Assembly: GCA_910580225.1 (NCBI GenBank)
Contig: CAJTXE010000021.1
Span: 12,404-76,403 of the forward strand
Length of the DNA stretch: 64,000 bases
Source of the DNA: an uncultured Acetatifactor sp.
GTDB lineage: Bacteria > Bacillota > Clostridia > Lachnospirales > Lachnospiraceae
Direction of reading: 5' to 3'
The notes beneath the pieces are model-generated. The model had not been told where the DNA came from, made no database searches, and saw only the letters and a program-made list of their open reading frames with translations. A program made the position numbers and the translations under genes. Positions 1-9,300 of the stretch are shown in pieces (the first letter of the stretch is position 1; every line of letters starts with the position of its first letter).

Positions 1-542
1 GAAAGAGTCACATCCTCCACATTGTTATGGCGCCTGACAATATTCCCGATATCAGATACTGTATCCAGAAAACCATCCAGTTTTCCGGAAGGAATCCGTA
101 CCGTGAGATGAGCGCTGCGGTTGCTGTTATATCCGGAATAACTACTGCCGTTATAAGTATCCATGGCTTCCACATAACCGTCCAGCTCCTGAATCCGTTC
201 TTCCAACACCGACATCATCTGTTCGAATTCCCTGGTCTCCACTTCCAGCGAAACCGTTTCGATGAGCTTCCGCCCTTCCCGGTAAGCCCCGTTGTCCGAC
301 CCCTCACCGGAATTCACAGCAGTATCCGCCGTTGCTGCGCTCTCTGCTTCCCAAGAGGAACCACCTACATCATAAGAAGTGGAATATGCATCCCCCTCTG
401 CAATTTGAATATTATCAAATTGCTCCCTCGCGGCTCCGCATCCTGTAAACAGTACTGTCATACTGGCAAACAACACTAACGCTGTCCCTGCCGTATATAA
501 AATTCCCGTCCTGTCTGTATTCTTCCGCCTGCTCCTCAACAT
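1..542 (-). CDS. DUF4349 lipoprotein, C-terminus cut by the window edge
   Basis: Seen: an open frame runs from an ATG at 542 off the left edge, giving about 180 residues. A GGAG motif about 10 bases upstream supports the start. Residues 1-35 form a lipoprotein signal (basic start, hydrophobic stretch, LFTGC with Cys35). An acidic, Ser-rich linker follows. From about residue 88 comes the DUF4349 pattern: RKLIETVSLEVETREFEQMM, then ELDGYVE, then LTVRIPSGKLDGFLDTV. Known: DUF4349 proteins are surface lipoproteins with a long coiled coil and often a C-terminal membrane helix; no enzymatic role is established. The gene sits 225 bases downstream of the M16 protease on the same strand and may be its operon partner. 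Its C-terminal half is outside the window. Confidence 0.85.
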   Translation of the reverse strand, partial: MLRSRRKNTDRTGILYTAGTALVLFASMTVLFTGCGAAREQFDNIQIAEGDAYSTSYDVGGSSWEAESAATADTAVNSGEGSDNGAYREGRKLIETVSLEVETREFEQMMSVLEERIQELDGYVEAMDTYNGSSYSGYNSNRSAHLTVRIPSGKLDGFLDTVSDIGNIVRRHNNVEDVTL

Positions 543-767
543 ATTCTCCCCACTCCTTTCCCGGCATCCCGAAGTCAAACCGATCCATAATGCCGAAGCC
601 ATCCTTTTGTTCCCGATTCTCCTCTTTACATTCCTCCAAAAAACAGCGATTCAGCCTCCGGCAGCCTTCCCCGCAGAACACCGCCCAAACTCCCGGCTTA
701 TTTTCCGTCCGCGGATCCGGCAGCACAAAAGGCTGAACCGTACTGTCATTCCTTTCCGGAATAAATT

Positions 768-3683
768 CTAGAAAAGGTTTTCTATTTTCAAAAATTTGTC
801 TGCTTCTGACCTGATTTTCTGTTCACTGCCCACCACACACAGAAAATCATCTTCCATAAAGGCCCTGATATAAGCCGCCAGGCTACGGATATCTTCCGGC
901 ATGGCATCAATGATTTCGTCTCTTTCTGTTTGAATCATCTCCTGTGTTATACCGCGCAGATAGGCATCTCTGGAACGCCGTCCCTTACCGGCGGCTGTCA
1001 AAGGCATATCCAGCTGGCTGAAAGTTCCGATAATATACTGGGTCATAGTCCGTTCATTGGCATCGTAGTTGGCGATAAAATCCGCTGCAGCCTCATATAC
1101 ATCGATGGTCTGCCCCAGATTGGGATCCCGGTATGAGACAAAGAAACAGTCACCTGTTCTCCCGAAACCGCACATGCAGCCGTATGCCCCTCCCTTGACC
1201 CTGATATTGGACCACAGATATTCATACCCCATCATCACGCTCAAAACTTTCAGCGCGCCTTTATAGGGAAGGCCTTTTTTCAGGAAATTTCCGGCCCGAC
1301 AGACATATTGTACCTGCCCGGAAGTCATAAACCCTTCATTTTTCCTGGAAACATCCGGAATATACCGTTCCTTTTTCACCTCACATGTGTAAAGCTTTTC
1401 CGTAAGAGCCGCCACGGAAGACTCCAGCGCCTCAAAGGCCTTCTCGTCGCCGGTAAAATCCACCAGCAGATTTTCCGGACGAAAAATCATTTTGCACAGT
1501 GTCTCAAGTCGTTGTGTCAGAACCTCTTTTTTCTCCTCAAACTCCTTTTCCAGTGCAGATGTAAAACGATATTGTGATACTCCTGCCAACTCCTCGCTGA
1601 CAGCATGCCTTGCGTCCCCATAGGAAAGCGCTCTGCTTACAGCCACATTGTTGCCTGCATCCAACATATATTCCTGTACTCTGGAATTGTTCTCCGCCAG
1701 GATCTCTTTCAGCCTCTTGGTATCTTTTAAATTACTGGTCAATATCAGCTCCCCTATCAGCTCCATTGCCCTGTCCAGATTATCATAGAGTGCCTTCGTC
1801 CCCACTTCCATCGTCACGGTATCCTGAGACGGATCCTGAACATTGGCATAATTATTGCAGCCAACCACCAGTTCGCCTGTGGCCAGATTGATCTCATTGC
1901 TCAGTTCCGCATAAGTGTAATGTGCAGTATCCACATGGCAGAACGCATTCTGCAGAATTCCGATATAAGGAAAATATTCTGCCGGCACTTCCCTGATCTT
2001 AAAAATCAGCCGCAGATATCCGATGCCGTTGGTAAACACATTATGGTACAGAGCAGAGACCCCGCCAAGGGACCGCTCTTCGTTGTACAAAGGCGCCGCT
2101 TCCCGTTTCATATCCTCTCTGCTCAGAAGCGGGATTCTGGCCAAGTCTTCCGGTGTATCCTCATTCTCCCGGAAGTCATTCAGTGCATCCATCATGCTGT
2201 GTATCTCCGCCAGTTCCTTTTCCGACAGCTGCGCCTTTTTTCCGGCAAGAACGGTCCGCAGAGAGGCTTCTTCCTCCTTTGCAAGTCCTTCCCTTGGCTG
2301 CAGGACCACCATGGCTCCATGTGAGTTTTCCAGCAGATACCGTTTCACCAAACCTTCGAAATATCCGGTTTCCACCCTTTCCCGAAGCTTTTCGTAGGTT
2401 TCGTTTGCCTCTATATGAATAAACGGTTTCCCGTCATCGTACATCCAGCTGCTGAGAGCTTTCAAACCATACATCAACCCCTTGGGAAAACTGCCGAAAT
2501 CTGCTTCCCGATATTTGAATTCAAAATGGTTGATGGCGGCCAGAAGAGATTTCCGGTCAAATCCGTCCCGAACAATTCCCTCCAGCACCTCTTTGATGGT
2601 ATCTCTGAACTCACCCTCCCTGTCCAGGGAAGTTCCCTTTGCCACGATACTGAAATAGGGCTGCCTTAAGTCTGTATCATAAATGCTGAACACATCCTTA
2701 CCGATTCCCTTATCGATCAGCGCCTTCTTCAGAGGCGCACCTGGCACCGTACAAAGAACAAAATCGAGAATCTGAAAAGCCACACAGAGCTCTCTGTCAA
2801 GGGTATCACCTACCGACAGATTCCATGCCAGATACGTATTCTCGTCCGCATTCTCCCCTTCACTGATGGGGAATTCCCTCACTCGGCGCACCGGCACAGT
2901 AAAAGGCGCCTCTGCAGCCACCTCCGAATCCACCTCCAGCGCATCGTAGGCTGAAAGATAGTGCTCGTCAATAAATGTCAGCTTCTCCGCCATATCCATA
3001 TTGCCATACAGGTAAATGTAACTGTTGGAGGGATGATAATACGTCCTGTGAAAATCCAGGAACTGTTCATATGTCAATTCCGGAATCACTTTCGGATCCC
3101 CTCCTGATTCCCACCCGTAAGTGGTATGCGGATAAAGAGCAGTGTTGATCTCCCGATACAGAATGGAATCCGGAGACGAAAAAGCCCCTTTCATTTCATT
3201 GTAGACCACTCCATTGTAGGATAATTCTCCGTTTTCGTCCAGCTCATAGTGCCAGCCTTCCTGACGGAATATGGCCTCATTCTTGTAGATATTCGGATAA
3301 AATACCGCATCCAGGTACACATGCATCAGATTCTGGAAATCTTTGTCATTGCAGCTTGCCACCGGATATACCGTATGGTCCGGATAAGTCACAGCATTCA
3401 GAAAGGTATTCAGAGACCCCTTCGCCAATTCAATAAAAGGGTCCTTAATGGGGAATTCTCTGGATCCGCAGAGCACGGAATGCTCCAGGATGTGCGCCAC
3501 TCCGGTAGAATCCCTGGGCGTGGTACGGAAACCGATATAAAACACCTTGTTGTCATCATCATTGGAAACCAGGGCCACTCTTGCACCTGTCTTCTTATGC
3601 CTGCAAAGATAAGTCACACTGTTGATATCTGTGATCTTTCGTTTCTCAATAACCTCATAGCTCGTCAAATCTTCTACTTTCAT
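768..3683 (-). CDS. M16C zinc metalloprotease (insulinase / presequence-protease family)
   Basis: A 971-residue cytosolic peptidase of the pitrilysin/insulinase superfamily, full length for the M16C subgroup (about 970-1000 residues). The inverted zinc site HILEH is at residues 64-68 and the family sequence LCGSREFPIKDPF follows. A conserved EAIFRQEGWHYEL segment near residue 140 carries the expected third ligand region. The C-terminal half has the M16C-associated linker and a second, inactive M16 fold including RVKGGAYGCMCGF. Known: these enzymes enclose and degrade unstructured peptides up to about 70 residues. The start at 3683 has GGAG-AAAGCAGAA upstream. It lies 60 bases downstream of the 145-residue unknown gene and likely shares its transcript. 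A housekeeping role in peptide turnover is inferred. Confidence 0.93.
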   Translation of the reverse strand: MKVEDLTSYEVIEKRKITDINSVTYLCRHKKTGARVALVSNDDDNKVFYIGFRTTPRDSTGVAHILEHSVLCGSREFPIKDPFIELAKGSLNTFLNAVTYPDHTVYPVASCNDKDFQNLMHVYLDAVFYPNIYKNEAIFRQEGWHYELDENGELSYNGVVYNEMKGAFSSPDSILYREINTALYPHTTYGWESGGDPKVIPELTYEQFLDFHRTYYHPSNSYIYLYGNMDMAEKLTFIDEHYLSAYDALEVDSEVAAEAPFTVPVRRVREFPISEGENADENTYLAWNLSVGDTLDRELCVAFQILDFVLCTVPGAPLKKALIDKGIGKDVFSIYDTDLRQPYFSIVAKGTSLDREGEFRDTIKEVLEGIVRDGFDRKSLLAAINHFEFKYREADFGSFPKGLMYGLKALSSWMYDDGKPFIHIEANETYEKLRERVETGYFEGLVKRYLLENSHGAMVVLQPREGLAKEEEASLRTVLAGKKAQLSEKELAEIHSMMDALNDFRENEDTPEDLARIPLLSREDMKREAAPLYNEERSLGGVSALYHNVFTNGIGYLRLIFKIREVPAEYFPYIGILQNAFCHVDTAHYTYAELSNEINLATGELVVGCNNYANVQDPSQDTVTMEVGTKALYDNLDRAMELIGELILTSNLKDTKRLKEILAENNSRVQEYMLDAGNNVAVSRALSYGDARHAVSEELAGVSQYRFTSALEKEFEEKKEVLTQRLETLCKMIFRPENLLVDFTGDEKAFEALESSVAALTEKLYTCEVKKERYIPDVSRKNEGFMTSGQVQYVCRAGNFLKKGLPYKGALKVLSVMMGYEYLWSNIRVKGGAYGCMCGFGRTGDCFFVSYRDPNLGQTIDVYEAAADFIANYDANERTMTQYIIGTFSQLDMPLTAAGKGRRSRDAYLRGITQEMIQTERDEIIDAMPEDIRSLAAYIRAFMEDDFLCVVGSEQKIRSEADKFLKIENLF

Positions 3684-3743
3684 TTCTGCTTTCTCCTCTC
3701 ATACCTTTCATTTCATATTTTTCCGGCACCTGTTTTACGGCTG

Positions 3744-4181
3744 CTACAGCGAAGTCAGCGCCAGCTTGCTCACCGACAGTTCCTGAATGACATATCCCTG
3801 CCTCTCCTTCTCCGCAGGCGGCACACTTACCAGCTCCTCCACGGTCATCTGTCTTGTCACATACCGTTTCTCTTCCCCTCCCCCTTTTCTCCCGAATCCC
3901 GGAAAGGACTTCTTAGTCTCCAGCACACTCACCCGCACCCTGGCCTTAATCTGCCTGTAAATTTTCACCAGAAAGCTTTCCGGCGCCAGATAATACAGAT
4001 GTGTTTCCAACGTATCTCCAAAGTCCGCCTCCGGCAGAATATATTTCTGCACAACCAATCTGAATTTAAACAGAATTTCTTCCTCCTCCAAAAATTCCGC
4101 AAAGGTATATTTACAGCCCACATAAATTCTGGCTGTGTCCTGTATACTGTATTTATAATCCTCATAGATTGTCTTCTGCAT
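3744..4181 (-). CDS. conserved protein of unknown function
   Basis: A 145-residue soluble protein that I do not recognise. There is no signal peptide or membrane helix. The N-terminal two thirds alternate charged and aromatic residues (YTFAEFLEEEEILFKFRLVV, YILPEADFGDTLETHLYYL), suggesting a mixed alpha/beta fold. A basic Gly-rich loop GFGRKGGGEEKR lies near residue 100. The start ATG at 4181 has AGAGGATATAGC upstream and lies inside the last codons of the sigma-like gene (20-base overlap), so the two are probably translationally coupled and may act together. The two-gene unit is followed by the M16 protease. Confidence 0.7.
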   Translation of the reverse strand: MQKTIYEDYKYSIQDTARIYVGCKYTFAEFLEEEEILFKFRLVVQKYILPEADFGDTLETHLYYLAPESFLVKIYRQIKARVRVSVLETKKSFPGFGRKGGGEEKRYVTRQMTVEELVSVPPAEKERQGYVIQELSVSKLALTSL

Positions 4182-5067
4182 ATGCTATATCCTCTATCTG
4201 ATACCCACTCATACGCATGGCGTCCTGAATGGTTTTCAGCGAAATCCCGGTCTCCCGCATCAATTCCTCCGGAGTCACCTTACGCCGAAAGATTTCCGCA
4301 AGCTCCTTTGCCCTGTCTGCCACTTTGTTTACACTATCAACCACTTCTCTGTCTTCCTTTTCTGTCCGGACATTTTCCCTGATCAGTGCCTCCATGGCAT
4401 CCATGATATATCTGATCAGCATTCCTTCCGCTCTGGACGGATCCGGTGCAAAATCCGCGCCACCCGGAACTTCTTCCGTCCCTGCAGATTTGTCCGTATC
4501 CGGCCGCTCCCACAGTCCCGCCGGCTCCTTCCTGTCTGCCCGGCAATCTGCTCCGAACGACGCCTCCTTTCCTGCCAGCATTCCCGCAGCAGCAGCCGTA
4601 CCCGTAACAAGCAGCTCCACCCCCATCGTCAAAGCCATATTCCCCTCTCCGATGAGATCTTCCAGCAATATGCCCTGGCCCGAATACAGCCTCGCAATGT
4701 CCGTCACATCCTTCAGATAACTTTCCGTCAGCCGCTGTGCCGCCATACGATCCCCGGCCATGGCCGATATGGTATACGCCCGCTTCTCCCCGTCGCTGCG
4801 GACAGGAAGTGCCTCCAGCCCATCCAGATAATTCCGAAGATAATTTCTCTCCTCCTGTGTCAGACCAGCATTCGGATCCGCCGGTTCTCCTATGCCCACA
4901 TTATGCTTTTCCAGATAATCGTATACCATCTGCAGCTGTGCATCGTTCAGCTCCATCTCAAAGAATGCTTCCCTTACCTGTTCCTCGCTGATCCGGTTCC
5001 CCTGTTCTCTGGCAATCCGCCGCACATACTGCAGACTCTCCGCAAATATTGTTTCTCTGGATACCAT
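4162..5067 (-). CDS. sigma-70-like protein lacking region 4
   Basis: About 301 residues from an ATG at 5067 chosen for its GGGGGAAG motif 8 bases upstream; an in-frame ATG at 5130 would add 21 residues. Residues 1-60 resemble the sigma 1.1-type helical domain. Residues 75-160 resemble sigma regions 1.2-2.2, including YSGQGILLEDLIGEGNMAL, close to the L-x-x-EDLIQEGNxGL signature. An Ala/Gly/Glu-rich stretch of about 60 residues follows. The C-terminus matches sigma region 3 (VNKVADRAKELAEIFRRKVTPEELMRETGIS). The -10-melting aromatic segment of region 2.3 and the -35-binding region 4 are not apparent. Inference: a sigma-derived regulator or a core-RNA-polymerase-binding protein rather than a working sigma factor. 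Its gene overlaps the next one by 20 bases. Confidence 0.7.
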   Translation of the reverse strand: MVSRETIFAESLQYVRRIAREQGNRISEEQVREAFFEMELNDAQLQMVYDYLEKHNVGIGEPADPNAGLTQEERNYLRNYLDGLEALPVRSDGEKRAYTISAMAGDRMAAQRLTESYLKDVTDIARLYSGQGILLEDLIGEGNMALTMGVELLVTGTAAAAGMLAGKEASFGADCRADRKEPAGLWERPDTDKSAGTEEVPGGADFAPDPSRAEGMLIRYIMDAMEALIRENVRTEKEDREVVDSVNKVADRAKELAEIFRRKVTPEELMRETGISLKTIQDAMRMSGYQIEDIAYAEDNL

Positions 5068-5204
5068 TTTCCTGTCTTCCCCCTTACTCTGCAACTGCAT
5101 TTTTATCCGCCGCACCGGACCGTTGACCATCTTCAGCCTTTTGACTGCTTTTCCTTCTTCACAACAACAGTATCATTAAGCCCCAATTTCTGACTGCATA
5201 CGGT

Positions 5205-6050
5205 TTACTGCACATGCGTATGTGTAAATAAATGCTGCTGGCAGTATTCATAGTTCCCGTTGCACTTGGAACAGAAGCGGAATTCCAGACTGGGATCGTC
5301 ATCCTCCGTCTGTCCGCAGATGGCACATTTATGCCTGGTCACTCTGGAATTGCGCCGTATATCCTGCCGAAACTCTGCTCTGCGCTTCATCTGTTTCGGC
5401 GACATATGGACATGGTTCCTGGAAGTTAGGAAAAAGACCACAAAATTCAGCAGAGAGGACCCTATGGCAATCCGCAGCGCCAGGCTTCCCACAAACAGGA
5501 AATCATACACCAACACCAACCCATATAGAATTCCCATCCATTTCACTTTCACCGGAATGAGAAACATCAGCAGCACCTGCACCTCCGGAAAAGTGGCGGC
5601 AAAAGCCAGGAAAATGGACATGTTAATATAGTAAGTACTGAAATACGGAGACACCTGTATGGATGCAAACCCAAGATTCTGAGCAGGTCCCCCGGCAAAA
5701 TACTGAATCGTCAGCCACACAAAGCTGCCGATCATGGTAAAAAACATACCAGACAGAAGATACACATTATATCGGTAAGTTCCCCAGGTACGTTCCAGAC
5801 TGGTTCCTATATTATAGTAAAATAAAAGCATGATAATTGTAAATGGATCTAACATAGACGGCGGCACAATAATCCAGGTAAACAACCTCCATATCTGCCC
5901 ATGCAGAACCGCATACGGATCCAGTGTCAGATATAACAGGAAATTCCTGTTTATCAGCTGGATGATATAACCTACCACATAACACAGAATCAGAATTAAC
6001 GACAAATTACTGATAGCATATTTACCGAATCTTTTCTCGAACTTACTCAT
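5205..6050 (-). CDS. rhomboid-like membrane protein with C-terminal zinc ribbon
   Basis: A 281-residue multi-pass membrane protein. The start at 6050 follows AAGGAGTGGGTGTG; an in-frame upstream ATG at 6197 lacks a site. Five to six hydrophobic helices span residues 15-215. The GQIWRLFTWIIVPPS segment resembles the loop after helix 1 of rhomboids. The catalytic GxSG motif and the helix-6 histidine of active rhomboids are not visible, so it is probably a pseudoprotease. After the last helix comes a basic stretch (SPKQMKRRAEFRQDIRRN) and then a CAIC...CSKC zinc-ribbon pattern with nearby His residues. Known: inactive rhomboid-fold proteins bind membrane proteins and adaptors. The function here is unknown; the gene appears to stand alone. 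Confidence 0.7.
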   Translation of the reverse strand: MSKFEKRFGKYAISNLSLILILCYVVGYIIQLINRNFLLYLTLDPYAVLHGQIWRLFTWIIVPPSMLDPFTIIMLLFYYNIGTSLERTWGTYRYNVYLLSGMFFTMIGSFVWLTIQYFAGGPAQNLGFASIQVSPYFSTYYINMSIFLAFAATFPEVQVLLMFLIPVKVKWMGILYGLVLVYDFLFVGSLALRIAIGSSLLNFVVFFLTSRNHVHMSPKQMKRRAEFRQDIRRNSRVTRHKCAICGQTEDDDPSLEFRFCSKCNGNYEYCQQHLFTHTHVQ

Positions 6051-6273
6051 CACACCCACTCCTTTTTTAGGAAACCTTGTTGTCCCCTTCAGTCCTGCCC
6101 CGGCAGTATACTTCCCGCGCCATGAATAGCCTCCCGGATTTCCGAATAAATTACAACAGGAAATCTGCTGCAGCACTAGTATTTTATCATTCCTCATGAC
6201 ATAAGTAAACCAGGCTTTTCCTTTTTTAATATAAATATCTTAATTTTAATAAATTTTTCACAGCTTTTGGTAT

Positions 6274-6302
6274 TTGCATTTTACCGTCCGTTGTACTATA
6301 AT
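6274..6302 (+). promoter_or_regulatory. sigma-A promoter of the activase gene
   Basis: TTGCAT at 6274-6279 and TATAAT at 6297-6302 are separated by 17 bases. Transcription would begin near 6309, about 60 bases before the ATG at 6369. An AT-rich tract precedes the -35. Confidence 0.75.
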
Positions 6303-6368
6303 GTCTTAGAATGTCACGAAAAGTCGACAGACACGGAAATCATTTCATTTTCAGGAAGGATGATTTGC

Positions 6369-9300
6369 ATGGAATCAACAAATAAAAATATTACCCCTGA
6401 CAACGCCGATGTTTTCCTCGGCATTGATATAGGCTCCACCACAGTCAAGATTGCCATTCTGGATCAGGCACACCATATCCTGTTCTCCGATTACGAACGT
6501 CACTATGCCAATATCCGGGAAACGCTATCCGGGCTCCTGGAACGGGCCCATGGTCAGCTTGGCAATTTAATTCTTCACCCCATGATCACAGGTTCAGGTG
6601 GTCTGACCCTGGCCAACTGCCTGGAGGTCCCTTTCATCCAGGAAGTTATCTCTGTGGCTTCCGCCCTGCAGGAACTGGCTCCAAAAACCGATGTGGCCAT
6701 CGAACTGGGCGGTGAAGACGCGAAAATCATATATTTCGAAGGCGGAAATGTGGAACAGCGCATGAATGGCATCTGTGCCGGAGGAACCGGTTCCTTTATC
6801 GACCAGATGGCAGCACTGATCCAGACAGATGCATCCGGCTTAAACGATTATGCGAAGAATTATCAATCTCTCTATACAATTGCCGCCCGATGCGGCGTCT
6901 TCGCCAAGACGGACATCCAGCCTCTGATCAATGAAGGCGCCACCAAAGAGGATCTGGCGGCTTCCATTTTTCAGGCAGTGGTAAATCAGACCATCTCAGG
7001 GCTGGCCTGCGGCAAACCTATCCGGGGCTATGTGGCATTTCTGGGAGGTCCGCTGCATTTTCTGTCTGAACTGAAAACCGCTTTTATCCGGACTCTCAAA
7101 CTCGATGCCAAGCATGTAGTAAATACAGACAATTCTCATCTTTTTGCGGCAATCGGCTCTGCCCTGAACGCAAAAGAGGATACCGCATGCACAATGGAAG
7201 AAATGCTCCGCAGACTTTCCTCCGAAATCAAAATGGAATTCGAAGTAGAACGTATGGAGCCGCTTTTTGACTCAAGGACTGCCTATGATGCCTTCAGAGA
7301 ACGCCACAGCCGCAGCCGGGTTAAGACAGGAAATCTCAACTCCTACCACGGAAATGCCTACCTGGGTATCGATGCGGGTTCCACCACTACCAAGATCGCT
7401 CTGGTGGGTGAAGACGGCTGTCTGCTCTATTCCTTTTACGCAGGCAATGACGGCAGCCCCTTAAAAACCGCAATCCGTTCTCTGAAAGAAATCCATGAAC
7501 AACTGCCGGAAGATGTGCATATTGTCCGCTCCTGTTCCACCGGTTACGGAGAGGCGCTGATGAAAGCCGCCTTCCTTCTGGATGACGGAGAAGTTGAAAC
7601 AGTGGCACATTATTACGCTGCTGCATTCTTTAATCCGGAAGTAGACTGCATTCTGGACATCGGCGGCCAGGATATGAAATGCATCAAGATCAAAGATCAG
7701 ACCGTGGACAGTGTATTGCTGAATGAAGCATGTTCCTCAGGGTGCGGCTCCTTCATTGAGACCTTTGCCAAATCTCTGAATTACAGCGTGGAAGATTTTG
7801 CGGATGCTGCCATTTTTGCCGCCCATCCCATCGACCTGGGCACCCGCTGCACCGTTTTCATGAATTCCCGGGTAAAGCAGGCACAAAAGGAAGGCGCCAG
7901 TGTAGCAGACATCTCTGCCGGACTGGCTTACTCGGTCATCAAGAATGCACTATTTAAAGTTATTAAGGTATCTGATGCCTCTGAACTGGGCAGACAGATT
8001 GTCGTCCAGGGCGGCACTTTTTACAACGACGCTGTCCTTCGAAGTTTTGAGAAAATAGCCGGCTGCCAGGCGATTCGACCGGATATCGCCGGTATCATGG
8101 GAGCCTTCGGCGCCGCCCTTATCGCCAGAGAGCGTTATGTACAGGGCGATATAACCTCCATGCTCTCCTATGAGAAGCTCTGTGCCCTGCAATATGAAAC
8201 CAATATGGCCAAATGCAGAGGATGCACCAACAGCTGTCGTCTGACCATCAATAAATTCTCGGGAGGACGTCAGTTTATCTCAGGCAACCGTTGTGAAAGA
8301 GGAATCGGCGGGCAGAAAAATGCCCATAATGTGCCCAATCTGTTTGAGTACAAGCTGAAACGCCTTTTTTCCTACCCTCCTCTGGAACCGGACAATGCCC
8401 CCAGGGGCGTGGTAGGCATCCCCAGAGTACTGAATATGTATGAGGATTATCCCTTCTGGCATACCTTCTTTACCAGACTGGGATATCGGGTCCTGCTCTC
8501 TCCCAGCTCCAACCGCAAGATCTACGAACTGGGCATAGAGTCTATTCCCAGCGAATCCGAGTGCTATCCCGCCAAACTTGCCCACGGTCATGTAGTATGG
8601 CTGATCCGTAAGAATGTGGACTTTGTATTCTATCCTGCCCTGTTCTACGAACGGGACGAGGTAGAGGGCGCCAACAATCACTATAACTGCCCCATCGTTA
8701 CTTCCTATTCCGAAAATATCAAGAACAACGTGGAAGAAATCAGCTGCGGACAGGCAAAACTACGGAATCCTTTTCTGTCTTTCCGGGATCTGGACACTGT
8801 GACAGATGCCCTGCTGAAAGAATTTAAAGAACTCCCTGCCGGGGAGGTGCGGGCAGCAGCGGCAGCGGGCTGGACAGAACTTGGCAATGCCCGAAATGAT
8901 GTACGAAAGAAGGGAGAGGAAGTCCTGCAGTATCTGAAGGAAACCGGAAAGAGGGGAATTGTGCTGGCAGGACGTCCCTATCACATCGATCCGGAGATCA
9001 ATCATGGTATTCCGGAGCTGATCACTTCCTTCGATATTGCGGTCCTTACCGAGGACTCCATCTCCCATCTGGGATGCCCGGAGCGCCCTCTGGTTGTATC
9101 GGATCAGTGGATGTATCATTCCAGACTCTATGCTGCCGCAAGCTATGTGCGTCTGCAGGAAAACCTGGATCTGATCCAGCTGAATTCCTTTGGCTGCGGC
9201 CTGGACGCGGTCACCACCGACCAGGTCAATGATATTTTGTCCGGTTCGGGGAAAATATATACCTGCTTAAAGATTGATGAGGTAAATAATCTGGGCGCCG

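Noticed and set aside
415..726. A 103-codon minus-strand frame with two Cys pairs (FCGEGCRRLNRCFLEEC)
   Set aside because: It looks somewhat protein-like in its first half but has only a GTG start without a ribosome site, and its second half overlaps the well-supported DUF4349 lipoprotein start and signal peptide in another frame.
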